64,000 nt of DNA from JBNKHG01 sp050290225 (GTDB taxonomy: Bacteria > Pseudomonadota > Gammaproteobacteria > Pseudomonadales > Cellvibrionaceae): the NCBI GenBank assembly GCA_050290225.1, contig JBNKHG010000057.1, forward strand, positions 1 to 64,000, read 5' to 3'. The position numbers were made by a program, and so were the translations under genes. Of the stretch, positions 8,314 through 16,394 are shown in pieces. How positions within the stretch are numbered: the first letter of the stretch is position 1; each line of letters opens with the position of its first letter. A model generated the notes under the pieces. The model was not told the origin of the DNA, did no database searches, and saw only the letters and a list, made by a program, of their open reading frames with translations.

Positions 8314-9003
8314 TCAGATTTCCGCCAGGGTTTTCACATAGCGCAGGCCTTTTTCTGCGAGGCGTTCGCGCATGTTGTAGATGTCGAGCCCCAGTTCACC
8401 CGCCTCAAACCGGACGCGTTTGGCCTCTTCGTTGGCGGCTCTCTGCTGCGCCTTCTCGTTCACGGCTTCGGCCTCCTCGCGTCGCACCACCACCACTCCG
8501 TCATCATCGGCGACGATCAGATCGCCGGGATTGATCAGGGCACCGGCACAGACCACCGGTACATTGACGTTACCCACGGTTTCCTTGACACACCCCTGGG
8601 CGTAAACCGCTTTGGACCATACCGGGAAACCCATTTCGGTGAGGGTGGCGATATCGCGCACACCGGCATCCATGATCAGGCCGCGCACACCGCGCGATTT
8701 CAGCGAGGTCGCCAGCAGGTCGCCAAAGTAGCCGTCTTCGCAGGGACTGGTGGGAGCCACCACCAAAATATCGCCCGGCCTGCACTGTTCCACTGCCACG
8801 TGCAGCATCCAGTTGTCGCCGGGGGCGACTTCGCAGGTGATCGCCGGACCGGCAATCCGGGCGGGCCGATAGATCGGGCGCATGTAGGAAGCCAGCAGCC
8901 CCTTGCGGCCCTGGGCCTCATGGACCGTCGCCACTTCCGCTCCCTCATAGAGGCTGACGATATTCTCCGGAACGCGTTCGATGTCGGTTACGCAGACTGG
9001 CAT
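8314..9003 (-). CDS. ligK: 4-hydroxy-4-methyl-2-oxoglutarate / 4-carboxy-4-hydroxy-2-oxoadipate aldolase LigK
   Basis: 229 residues from ATG 9003, preceded by AAGGGAGTAACC; the upstream ATG at 9066 has no such site. RraA-like fold with GYFGDLLA (91-98) and GLIMDAGVRDI (108-118), which holds the conserved arginine (R116) and aspartate (D117) of the class II pyruvate aldolases. The enzyme cleaves 4-carboxy-4-hydroxy-2-oxoadipate to pyruvate and oxaloacetate, the last step of the pathway. First gene of the minus-strand lig operon, divergent from the LysR gene. Confidence 0.92.
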   Translation of the reverse strand: MPVCVTDIERVPENIVSLYEGAEVATVHEAQGRKGLLASYMRPIYRPARIAGPAITCEVAPGDNWMLHVAVEQCRPGDILVVAPTSPCEDGYFGDLLATSLKSRGVRGLIMDAGVRDIATLTEMGFPVWSKAVYAQGCVKETVGNVNVPVVCAGALINPGDLIVADDDGVVVVRREEAEAVNEKAQQRAANEEAKRVRFEAGELGLDIYNMRERLAEKGLRYVKTLAEI

Positions 9004-9092
9004 GGTTACTCCCTTATCTGATCGTTTGTAGATTTCAGTCATTATGCCCCCCGGCGGCATCTGCAAGGATGTCCGAATGCTGTTCAGAGCTA

Positions 9093-9105
9093 TTAGATTT
9101 TTCTA
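9093..9105. promoter_or_regulatory. Putative LysR-type operator between ligK and the regulator
   Basis: A perfect TAGA-TTTT-TCTA inverted repeat (9094-9105) sits in the short intergenic space. With T93 and A105 it fits the T-N11-A consensus of LysR-type regulator boxes. It lies about 90 bp upstream of the ligK start and 23-29 bp from the regulator start, a normal position for control of both genes. Confidence 0.5.
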
Positions 9106-9127
9106 TAATCATCCAAAAGGCCGGTGA

Positions 9128-10330
9128 TTGGATATGACCCCACTGCTCAATTTGCGCCATTTGGCGGCAGCACTCGAAGTTCGCAAGCAGGGCAGTATCA
9201 GCGCCGCTACCGAACGTATTCACCTGTCGCAGTCGGCCATTACCCAGGCTCTGTCCAAATTGGAAAAGGCCCTTGGGCATACCCTGTTTACCCGTACCTC
9301 CAAAGGGCTTTATGTCACGGAAGTAGGGGAGATTTTCCTGCTGCGCGCCGAGCGTGCCATCCACTGGTTGAAGTCCCTGGATGCGGTGTTAACGCCGAAA
9401 GGTAGCGGCAAATTCCGCTCGCTGCACCGCCTGTTCACCACCACCCAGTTGCGGGCCCTGGTGACCGTGGTGGAATACGGCAACTACACCCTGGCCGCCA
9501 ACCGGCTCGAGCTGGCGCAACCCACCGTACATCGCGCGGTGCGTGAAATGGAAAGCGTTTGCGGCCAATCGTTTTTTCAGCGCTCACCCTCCGGTGTGGA
9601 ACCCCGTTGGCAGGCGCGCCAGGCGGCGCGTTACGGCAGTCTTTTCTTCGCCGAGCTGGCGCAGGGCATGGACGAAGTCAGCGAATACGCGGGCCTCATG
9701 ACCGGCAGTCTGCGGGTGGGAAGCTTGCCATTGGCCCGGACCCGAATAGTGCCGCATGCCGTTACCGAACTGCTGAATGAATTTCCCGCCGCCCGGGTCA
9801 GTATTATCGATGGTCCCTACGAGGAGCAGCTGCACAGCTTGTTGCACGGTCACCTGGACGTGATCGTCGGGGCGCTGAGAAAGTCGTCACCCAGTCCGGA
9901 TATCGAGCAGGAATGCCTGTTTCGCGATCCGTTGCAAATTGTGATGCGCCCCGGACATCCCCTGGCGTTGAAGCCTTCCCTTTCCGTCCTGCAACTGCAG
10001 GAACTGGATTGGATAGCACCGCGCCAGAATACGCCAGCGCGCGCGGCTTTCAGCCAGTTTTTTGAAGACCGTGGCTTGCGGCCGCCGGAGCACGTTATCG
10101 AATGCAGCTCGCTGGTGGCATCCCGCGGTTTACTTTTGGAGAGTGACAGGGCCGCACTGTTGTCAGCCCGACAGGTGGAGGTGGATGTCGGCAACGGTCT
10201 GTTGGCGCTAAGTCCTCAACCGCTGGCGGGCACTCGCCGCGAAATCGGCCTCGCCACCCGCCGGGACTGGAAGCCGACACGTCTGCAGGCGCGTTTTCTG
10301 GAGCTGATCCGGAGAGAGATTCAGGAATGA
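9128..10330 (+). CDS. LysR-family regulator with two HTH domains (lig cluster regulator)
   Basis: 400 residues from TTG 9128 (AAAGG 6 bp upstream) or 398 from ATG 9134. The N-terminal LysR winged HTH spans about 9-66 (SAATERIHLSQSAITQALSK). It is followed after a short linker by a second complete LysR HTH at about 104-162 (TLAANRLELAQPTVHRAVRE), and then the periplasmic-binding-like effector domain from about 185. The usual family length is near 300; the extra 100 residues are the duplicated HTH. Divergent from ligK, so it most likely controls the lig operon in response to a pathway intermediate, as LigR or PmdR does (inference). Confidence 0.85.
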   Translation: MDMTPLLNLRHLAAALEVRKQGSISAATERIHLSQSAITQALSKLEKALGHTLFTRTSKGLYVTEVGEIFLLRAERAIHWLKSLDAVLTPKGSGKFRSLHRLFTTTQLRALVTVVEYGNYTLAANRLELAQPTVHRAVREMESVCGQSFFQRSPSGVEPRWQARQAARYGSLFFAELAQGMDEVSEYAGLMTGSLRVGSLPLARTRIVPHAVTELLNEFPAARVSIIDGPYEEQLHSLLHGHLDVIVGALRKSSPSPDIEQECLFRDPLQIVMRPGHPLALKPSLSVLQLQELDWIAPRQNTPARAAFSQFFEDRGLRPPEHVIECSSLVASRGLLLESDRAALLSARQVEVDVGNGLLALSPQPLAGTRREIGLATRRDWKPTRLQARFLELIRREIQE

Positions 10331-10393
10331 GCCGTGGCGCTTGCGGGTCAGGAGTGAGCCGACGCTAGCCCTTACCGGATTCCTGCCCCGACT

Positions 10394-11281
10394 TCAAATC
10401 TGGGTTTTGCGATAGTTGCCCGCTGTCATCCCCTCCATCTTTTTGAAAAAGCGGGAAAAGTAAGCATGGTCTTTGAAACCCAGTGTGTAAGCGATCTCCT
10501 CGACGGTCTGTCGGGTGTAGATCAAGCGTCGCTTGGCTTCCGCCAGCAGGCGCTGTTGCACAACCGACTTGGGGCTTACGCCGCAATACTCGTGGCAAAG
10601 ACGACCGAGGGTCGAGGTGGAAACATACAGGTTCCGGGCATAGAGTGCCACCGGCCAGTGTTCGCGGAAGTGGTTTTCCACCAGGGCGCGGAAGCGGTTG
10701 AGCAGCAGCGATTCCTTGTCTGCGCTACTGGTGTGGATGCGACTGTGTTGCAGTTGCCGATTGAGACTGAGTAACGTCAGCTTCGACAGTGATGCCAGCG
10801 CCTGGTTGCGGTCAGCGTTGTAGTGGACGAATTCCTGCCGAATCAGGTCGATGTATTGCAGGAACTGCTTGAGGTGAAGGTCTTCAGGGTGGCACTCAAT
10901 GAGTTGCGGCGCCAGTTGGATTTCTGTCGCCGGGTTCAGTTGCCGTTGATCGGATTCATTTGCCAGCACTGAATCATCCACGGATAACACAAATCCCTGG
11001 CTGTTGGGCTGGAACCGAAAACCGTGAACCGTCCCGGCGGGAATGCTGACAATCCAATTGCCGCTGAGTTGATGATGTTCGCGGTTCAGCGTTACCTGCA
11101 GCTGGCCATCAAAAATACATAAAACCTGAAAAAGCTTGCTGTGGCGATGGGGTTTGATCACCCAGCCCAGGTCACTGCTTCGATCGGCGATTTCCTCGAT
11201 ATGAACAAAACCTGGATCGCTATTAACAGGGTTTTCTCCATAGAGGCCGTAGAAAGGTATCTGTGAACTAATAGCGGGCAT
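10394..11281 (-). CDS. pobR: AraC-family regulator, PobR type
   Basis: 295 residues: an N-terminal cupin-like effector domain (HRHSKLFQVLCIFDGQLQV, about 46-64) and a C-terminal AraC double HTH (about 205-292) ending with AYFSRFFKKMEGMTAGNYR. It is divergent from pobA with a 145-bp shared promoter region, the standard arrangement of AraC-type PobR activators, which respond to 4-hydroxybenzoate. Starts at ATG 11281. It converges with the LysR gene, 63 bp apart. Confidence 0.82.
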   Translation of the reverse strand: MPAISSQIPFYGLYGENPVNSDPGFVHIEEIADRSSDLGWVIKPHRHSKLFQVLCIFDGQLQVTLNREHHQLSGNWIVSIPAGTVHGFRFQPNSQGFVLSVDDSVLANESDQRQLNPATEIQLAPQLIECHPEDLHLKQFLQYIDLIRQEFVHYNADRNQALASLSKLTLLSLNRQLQHSRIHTSSADKESLLLNRFRALVENHFREHWPVALYARNLYVSTSTLGRLCHEYCGVSPKSVVQQRLLAEAKRRLIYTRQTVEEIAYTLGFKDHAYFSRFFKKMEGMTAGNYRKTQI

Positions 11282-11426
11282 GGTTAGGCCTATTCATTAT
11301 TACGGTGTATCCCAATAGGGTATCTATGATCGAAAAGTACAATAATAAGAAGGAAAAGTGAATAACAGCGAGAACTGCACTGGGGCACCATAACGGATTA
11401 ATTCAATCCTTTTCGTGGAGTTTCTG

Positions 11427-12638
11427 ATGAAATACCTGAAGACTCAAGTCGCTATCATTGGCGCTGGCCCCTCCGGGTTGTTGCTCGGTCAGTTGTTGGC
11501 CAAGCAGGGTATCGACAACATTATTATCGAGCGCGTCAGTGGTGACTATGTTCTGGGCAGAATTCGTGCCGGAATACTTGAGCAGGGGTTTGTCGATCTG
11601 GTGCGTGAGGCCGGTGTCGCTGAACGCATGGATAAAGAGGGGCACGTACATGACGGTTTTGACATTGCCGTTAACGGAGAACGTACGCGCATCGACCTCA
11701 AACGACTCACGGGTGGCAAGTCCGTGGTTTGCTACGGTCAAACCGAAATTACCCGGGATTTAATGGAGGCCCGTGATCAAGCCGACCTGCCAACGCTCTA
11801 CGAAGCCAGCGATGTGGCGCTCCATGAGGTTAAATCCGAGTCACCTTATGTGACCTTTCAATACCAAAATGAGCAGTATCGACTGGATTGCGATTACATC
11901 GCAGGCTGCGACGGTTTCCACGGCGTATCGAGAAAGACCATTCCCGAGTCTGTGCGCACCGAACACGAGCGTGTCTACCCGTTTGGTTGGCTGGGATTGT
12001 TGAGCGATACACCGCCGGTCAGTGATGAACTGATTTACTGTAAGACCGAACGCGGCTTTGCCCTGGCCAGTATGCGTTCCTCCACGCGCTCGCGCTATTA
12101 TTTGCAGGTGCCGCTGACAGACTCCGTGGAAGACTGGAGCGATGACAGGTTCTGGGAGGAATTGAAAAAACGTCTGCCGGCCGAGGCCGCTGAAACACTG
12201 GTTACCGGCCCGAGTCTCGAAAAAAGCATCGCGCCCTTGCGTTCATTTGTGTGTGAACCACTGCAATATGGCAAGCTCTTTCTGGTCGGAGACGCCGGCC
12301 ATATTGTGCCGCCCACAGGCGCCAAGGGGTTAAACCTGGCAGCCTCCGATGTGGCCACGCTCTACAAGATCCTCACCCGGGTATACCGTGAAGGCGATAC
12401 CGAATGCATCAATCAGTATTCCGGGATTGCCCTGCGCCGGGTGTGGCATGGCGAACGTTTCTCCTGGTGGATGTCCAACATGCTGCACAACTACGGTGAC
12501 ACTGACGTTAGCGATATGAAAAACGAGACCTTCGAACGCTTCATGGATTCGGAGCTGGATTATTACCTGAACCACGAGGATGGGCTGAAGGTGATCGCCA
12601 ATCAGTATGTGGGGTTGCCCTACGAGGAGCTTGCCTGA
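11427..12638 (+). CDS. pobA: 4-hydroxybenzoate 3-monooxygenase PobA
   Basis: 403 residues from ATG 11427, with GTGGAG 6 bp upstream (the GTG in that motif is the alternative, less likely start). FAD-dependent class A flavoprotein hydroxylase: GAGPSG at 12-17, the GRIRAGILEQG stretch carrying the substrate-binding arginine (R45), and the second FAD motif LVGDAGHIVPPTGAKGLN near residue 285. It hydroxylates 4-hydroxybenzoate to protocatechuate with NAD(P)H and O2, feeding LigAB. Length is normal (about 390-400). A strong hairpin follows the gene. Confidence 0.95.
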   Translation: MKYLKTQVAIIGAGPSGLLLGQLLAKQGIDNIIIERVSGDYVLGRIRAGILEQGFVDLVREAGVAERMDKEGHVHDGFDIAVNGERTRIDLKRLTGGKSVVCYGQTEITRDLMEARDQADLPTLYEASDVALHEVKSESPYVTFQYQNEQYRLDCDYIAGCDGFHGVSRKTIPESVRTEHERVYPFGWLGLLSDTPPVSDELIYCKTERGFALASMRSSTRSRYYLQVPLTDSVEDWSDDRFWEELKKRLPAEAAETLVTGPSLEKSIAPLRSFVCEPLQYGKLFLVGDAGHIVPPTGAKGLNLAASDVATLYKILTRVYREGDTECINQYSGIALRRVWHGERFSWWMSNMLHNYGDTDVSDMKNETFERFMDSELDYYLNHEDGLKVIANQYVGLPYEELA

Positions 12639-12680
12639 CACGGAGATTGGATTCGAAATTGACTGAATCGCTGAAGCTGG

Positions 12681-12712
12681 GCAGAGGACAGGATTTTAAT
12701 AGTGTCCTCTGC
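12681..12712 (+). terminator. Hairpin after pobA
   Basis: Perfect 10-bp stem GCAGAGGACA / TGTCCTCTGC with a 12-nt A/T-rich loop, 42 bp after the pobA stop. No T-run follows, so it is a terminator-like or mRNA-stabilising structure rather than a classic intrinsic terminator. Confidence 0.5.
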
Positions 12713-12826
12713 TGTCAGTGACCGAAGTCACCTCGGGTGCCAGGCCATCCGCGCTTGACAGATAGTGTTGAATGGTAGATTTTGACACTTCGTGATCATG
12801 CTGCTGAGATTTGTGCCGAGGTGACA

Positions 12827-13975
12827 ATGTCCGTCGACTTTTTGGAGCGATTTCTCCCCACGCTTTACCACACCGCCGAGCAACCCGAGAGCTGGAATCA
12901 CGCGCTGGACCAGATTCGCGATGAGTTACAGGTTGGCAGCGCCGTGGTACAGATGCTGACACGAAGGGGTAACCGATTGGCTCAGCAATGGGTGGTCAGG
13001 GACTCCCTGTCAGCTGCACATGCCGAGTCACACGATTGCCTGGTCAACAACGATCAGAATCCTCGTCTGGAGATCAGCGGTACCCAGGAACTGGTCGCTG
13101 ACTATTCAATTGTTCGCGATGAAGATCAGACTGTCTATCGGCAACCCCAATTCCGGGCGTTCCGCGACCGGCTTAAAACGCTGGGGTATGGGCGTGCCGT
13201 CACCCTGGAAGTTCGCTACCCCGAAGATCGCCATCTGTGCCTGGTCCTGCACCGCAACTATTCTGACAGCCGGGATTTTAACCACGAGCAGGAAAAGCTA
13301 TTGCGGCTGCTGACACCTCATTTAAAGCAGACCGTTTCTTTATGCGAAAAATTGGGACAGTTTCAACGACAGGTTGAGGTTCTATCGCTATCCATCAATC
13401 ATTTGAATTCGGGGGTGGTGGTCCTTGATCCCGGGGGAAAGATCAACTGGGTAAATGACTGTGCATTACAGTTGCTGGCGCGCTCCCAACTCATCTCCAT
13501 TACAGGGGGCCGATTGCGCTGCAGTTCCGAGGTCGATCAAGCTGTCCTGATCGATGTATTACAGTCTGCGTATTCAGATTCCGCGTCTGACGGGCAGGCG
13601 GTGGGCGTCCTCGGCCAACATCTTCGCACGCCCATTCATCTGCTTGCCCGTCCCCTGGTGCACCAGGCGTCGACGGGCACTTCGGCACCCGGCGTAGTGC
13701 TTTATCTGTCCGACGGTGAGGCAGGTTACGATTTGTCCGCCGCCGACCTGATTCCACTGTTTGGTCTCACCCTTGCCGAGGCACGGCTCGCGGCCGCTCT
13801 CTGCCAGGGTTCTTCGGTCAACGACTACGCCTTTCGTCAGGAGATGTCCACTGGAACGGTTCGAACCCAGTTAAAAAGCATTTTTTCCAAGACGGGCGTA
13901 AACAGGCAGCCGGATTTGGTTCGGCTGATCTGCTCTTCGGTGGTGGCAAAAACCCAATCGCTTCGCAAGCATTGA
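12827..13975 (+). CDS. LuxR-type HTH transcriptional regulator
   Basis: 382 residues from ATG 12827, preceded by GAGGTG; the longer frame from 12782 lacks a ribosome site. The C-terminal 70 residues form a LuxR/GerE-type HTH (LTLAEARLAAALCQG ... TGTVRTQLKSIFSKTG). The middle (about 175-290) looks like a PAS-type sensor (VVVLDPGGKINWVNDCALQLL). There is no phosphoacceptor receiver domain. It lies alone between pobA and vanR inside the aromatic cluster; its target is not evident, but nearby catabolic genes are the obvious candidates. Confidence 0.75.
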   Translation: MSVDFLERFLPTLYHTAEQPESWNHALDQIRDELQVGSAVVQMLTRRGNRLAQQWVVRDSLSAAHAESHDCLVNNDQNPRLEISGTQELVADYSIVRDEDQTVYRQPQFRAFRDRLKTLGYGRAVTLEVRYPEDRHLCLVLHRNYSDSRDFNHEQEKLLRLLTPHLKQTVSLCEKLGQFQRQVEVLSLSINHLNSGVVVLDPGGKINWVNDCALQLLARSQLISITGGRLRCSSEVDQAVLIDVLQSAYSDSASDGQAVGVLGQHLRTPIHLLARPLVHQASTGTSAPGVVLYLSDGEAGYDLSAADLIPLFGLTLAEARLAAALCQGSSVNDYAFRQEMSTGTVRTQLKSIFSKTGVNRQPDLVRLICSSVVAKTQSLRKH

Positions 13976-13995
13976 CAGTTTTGGTGCTTTCCCGC

Positions 13996-14700
13996 TCAAG
14001 AGGCACTGGGTGAGTAGAGCTGGTTGCCTGAGAGGAGCTCTAATTTGTCATCGTAGCGAAGTCCTATGTAAGCGTGTTCGCGCATGAGACTTTCGACCCT
14101 GGCGCCTTCTCCATTTACCAGAGCATCCAGGACCACCTGGTGTTGGACGTGGGCGAATCTCAGTTTTTCATATTCGCGACCGAGCGCTTTCGTATCGATA
14201 ATTAAAGAGTCTGCAGAGGCAAACGGTAAATGGTTGTTGCGGGCGATAGCGTCGGCAACCGGGCCGCTGTCACTGGCTTCTATAATGGTTGTGTGAAATT
14301 TGCTGTTCAACTCGCTCCAGCCGTCGATATCTTCCTCTGTGATATAGCCTTTGGTCAGTAATTCACTGCCCGCATCAATACACGCTTGTAACGACTGTTG
14401 TGTTTCGGGGGAGAGTCCCTTTTCCGCCAGCCGTCTGGCGGCAATGCCCTCCAGCGCGCCTCTGACTTCGAGCGCGCAATGCACATCATTGGCGGTAAAT
14501 TCCCTAACCAGGTAACCGCGCTTTTCGCGTTTTCGCAGCAGCCCCTCTTGCTCCAGTGTTCTGAATGCCAGTCTCACTGGCGTCCTGGAGACACCCAAGC
14601 GTTCGGAGATGGGAATTTCGGCGAGCTTCTCCCCCGGCGTTAACTCTCCTTCCATGATCAGCTTTCGCAGGGTGGTCACGACATTCACTTGGTCACTCAT
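13996..14700 (-). CDS. vanR: GntR/FCD-family repressor, VanR type
   Basis: 234 residues from ATG 14700; a frame extends to a TTG at 14733, but that codon lies within the operator. N-terminal GntR winged HTH (about 1-70, with IPISERLGVSRTPVRLAFRTLEQEGLL) and an FCD effector domain. The sequence strongly recalls Caulobacter VanR, the vanillate-responsive repressor. It is divergent from the metV-metF-purU-ligM operon, and a GGATCC-centred palindrome lies 23 bp upstream of its start, which suggests autoregulation. The likely ligand is vanillate or a related methoxybenzoate (inference). Confidence 0.85.
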   Translation of the reverse strand: MSDQVNVVTTLRKLIMEGELTPGEKLAEIPISERLGVSRTPVRLAFRTLEQEGLLRKREKRGYLVREFTANDVHCALEVRGALEGIAARRLAEKGLSPETQQSLQACIDAGSELLTKGYITEEDIDGWSELNSKFHTTIIEASDSGPVADAIARNNHLPFASADSLIIDTKALGREYEKLRFAHVQHQVVLDALVNGEGARVESLMREHAYIGLRYDDKLELLSGNQLYSPSAS

Positions 14701-14722
14701 ATCCGGGTCTGCCTTCGCGATT

Positions 14723-14734
14723 ATTGGATCCAAA
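14723..14734. promoter_or_regulatory. VanR-type operator 1
   Basis: ATTGGATCCAAA, one mismatch from the palindrome ATTGGATCCAAT known as the VanR operator of Caulobacter. It sits just upstream of vanR in the divergent promoter region. Confidence 0.75.
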
Positions 14735-14784
14735 ATTATATCACGCGCTTACCAACAGTTGACTAGCATCGATTTTTCGGCTAT

Positions 14785-14796
14785 TTTGGATCCAAT
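14785..14796. promoter_or_regulatory. VanR-type operator 2
   Basis: TTTGGATCCAAT, the reverse complement of operator 1. TTGGAT within it could also serve as a -35 box with TAAACT (14809-14814) as -10, so a bound repressor would block the metV promoter (inference). Confidence 0.75.
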
Positions 14797-14857
14797 AATG
14801 CGTAAGATTAAACTATCTCGGGGGTTTTTAGGCAAAAAATGACTGTAAAATGATCAA

Positions 14858-14869
14858 ATGGGATCCATT
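14858..14869. promoter_or_regulatory. VanR-type operator 3 (degenerate)
   Basis: ATGGGATCCATT, two mismatches from ATTGGATCCAAT, lying 37 bp upstream of the metV-like start codon. Confidence 0.5.
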
Positions 14870-14905
14870 TTAGTCTTTTTGAATTGGAGTTTGGAGAACT
14901 CACCC

Positions 14906-15355
14906 ATGTATATTGCGAGAAGGTGGAGTACCCGTAATGCCTGGCTACTTGCGCGGGTCTATAAGGGCTTCGAAGCTTTATTGGTTTCTTTGGATCCTCT
15001 GTTTAGAAAAATCGGTTATCAATCGCTGGAGGGACCCTTTGCCAGAATTGAAAATCTCGTAAAGGGTTTCCTGTTCGACAGCAAAATGTGTGGTTCCTGC
15101 ACTTTGAGTTCCACGGGTATGACCTGCCCGATGAATTGCCCCAAAAAGCTACGCAATGGCCCGTGTGGTGGTGTCCGCCAGAATGGTTTTTGTGAGGTCG
15201 ATGCCACGATGCCCTGCGTTTGGCGCGAGGCATTTACCGGCAGCCAACGATTTGCCGAGGGTGTTCAAATATTGGAAATCCAGCAACCCGTCGATCATCG
15301 CCTGCAGGGCAGTTCGTCTTGGTTGCGGGCGGTAAGAAACAAACTCGGCATGTAA
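14906..15355 (+). CDS. MetV-like Fe-S/zinc protein (methylene-THF reductase C-terminal domain)
   Basis: 149 residues from ATG 14906, preceded by GGAGAA; earlier in-frame starts overlap the operator. Seven cysteines form a compact cluster: C62, C65, C74, C78, C87, C96 and C104 in CGSC...TCPMNCPK...NGPCGG...FCEV. This is the pattern of the MTHFR C-terminal domain found as the separate MetV subunit in some bacteria or fused to MetF in others. Encoded 16 bp before metF, so it probably forms a complex with it and carries electrons or structural metal. The N-terminal 55 residues are basic and aromatic-rich, without known motif. First gene of the VanR-controlled demethylation operon. Confidence 0.8.
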   Translation: MYIARRWSTRNAWLLARVYKGFEALLVSLDPLFRKIGYQSLEGPFARIENLVKGFLFDSKMCGSCTLSSTGMTCPMNCPKKLRNGPCGGVRQNGFCEVDATMPCVWREAFTGSQRFAEGVQILEIQQPVDHRLQGSSSWLRAVRNKLGM

Positions 15356-15371
15356 GCCGCCTGGGAATTCT

Positions 15372-16394
15372 ATGACCGACGATAAAGTTGATGTTCCGGC
15401 CTATACCACTCCCCTTGATGATGGGCACAGTTCACCCGGCCATTTGGAGCACCTGCTCCGTAGCGGGCACTTTGCGGTAACTGCTGAGCTGGCACCGCCG
15501 GATTCCGCTGACCCTGAGGATGTGTATCAGCGAGCTCGCATATTCGATGGTTATGTGGATGCTATCAACGCGACTGATGGCTCTGGCGCAAACTGCCATA
15601 TGTCCAGTGTCGCCGTATGCGCCCTGCTTACGCGTAAAGGCTATTCCACGATTATGCAGGTGTCCTGCCGTGACAGGAACCGGATATCCATACAGGGGGA
15701 TGTGTTGGGGGGCGCCGCAATGGGGGTGGCCAATGTCCTCTGCCTGACTGGCGACGGGGTGCAAACAGGCGATCATCCTCAGGCGAAACCGGTATTTGAT
15801 CTGGATTCTGTATCGCTACTGTCCATCGTGAAAAACATGCGCGATAACGCCCAGTTTCAGAGCGGCAGGAAACTCACACACCCTCCACATCTGTTCCTGG
15901 GGGCCGCTGCAAACCCGTTTGCTCCGCCGTTTGAGTTTCGGCCTATGCGACTCGCCAAAAAAGTGGCTACCGGAGCGCAATTCGTTCAAACCCAGTACTG
16001 CTACGACGTGGAAAGGTTGAAGGAATACATGAACGTCGTCAGGGATATGGGGTTGGATGAGAAGGTTTTTATTATTGTTGGCGTTGGACCCCTGGCCTCA
16101 GCCAAGGCGGCTGAATGGATTCGAAAACATGTGCCCGGGGTTCATATACCTGACGCTGTTATTGCCCGGTTGAGAGGGGCGGAAGATCAGAAACGGGAAG
16201 GTCGAAAAGTCTGTGTCGATTTGATACAGCAGATTCGAGAGATCGCCGGCATTTCCGGCGTGCATCTAATGGCCTATCGTCAGGAAGAAGCGGTAGCCGA
16301 AATTATTGAACGGTCCGGCGTATTGGCAGGCAGAACGCCCTGGCAACCGGGCTTGGAAGAAGTCAACAAATGGTGGAGCACAGAGGTAGTATGA
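15372..16394 (+). CDS. metF: Methylenetetrahydrofolate reductase MetF
   Basis: 340 residues; TIM-barrel FAD enzyme. Visible family segments are VTAELAPPDSADPE near 37-50, VLCLTGDGVQTGDHP near 122-136 and QFVQTQYCYDVERL near 207-220. It interconverts 5,10-methylene-THF and 5-methyl-THF. In this operon LigM produces 5-methyl-THF from methoxy groups, so MetF likely runs in the oxidative direction to recycle the folate, or feeds methionine synthesis. It lies 16 bp after the MetV-like gene, and its stop overlaps the purU start (ATGA). Confidence 0.9.
   Translation: MTDDKVDVPAYTTPLDDGHSSPGHLEHLLRSGHFAVTAELAPPDSADPEDVYQRARIFDGYVDAINATDGSGANCHMSSVAVCALLTRKGYSTIMQVSCRDRNRISIQGDVLGGAAMGVANVLCLTGDGVQTGDHPQAKPVFDLDSVSLLSIVKNMRDNAQFQSGRKLTHPPHLFLGAAANPFAPPFEFRPMRLAKKVATGAQFVQTQYCYDVERLKEYMNVVRDMGLDEKVFIIVGVGPLASAKAAEWIRKHVPGVHIPDAVIARLRGAEDQKREGRKVCVDLIQQIREIAGISGVHLMAYRQEEAVAEIIERSGVLAGRTPWQPGLEEVNKWWSTEVV

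Noticed and set aside
8146..9021. 291-residue open frame antisense to ligU and ligK
   Set aside because: It spans two real genes on the other strand with clear active sites, and is rich in H, G and Q as expected for an antisense shadow.
14992..14997. GGATCC inside the MetV-like gene as another VanR operator
   Set aside because: Inside a coding region with non-palindromic flanks (TTT and TCT). Similar lone BamHI-type sites at 17261 and 19145 also lack the A/T flanks, so chance hits are more likely.
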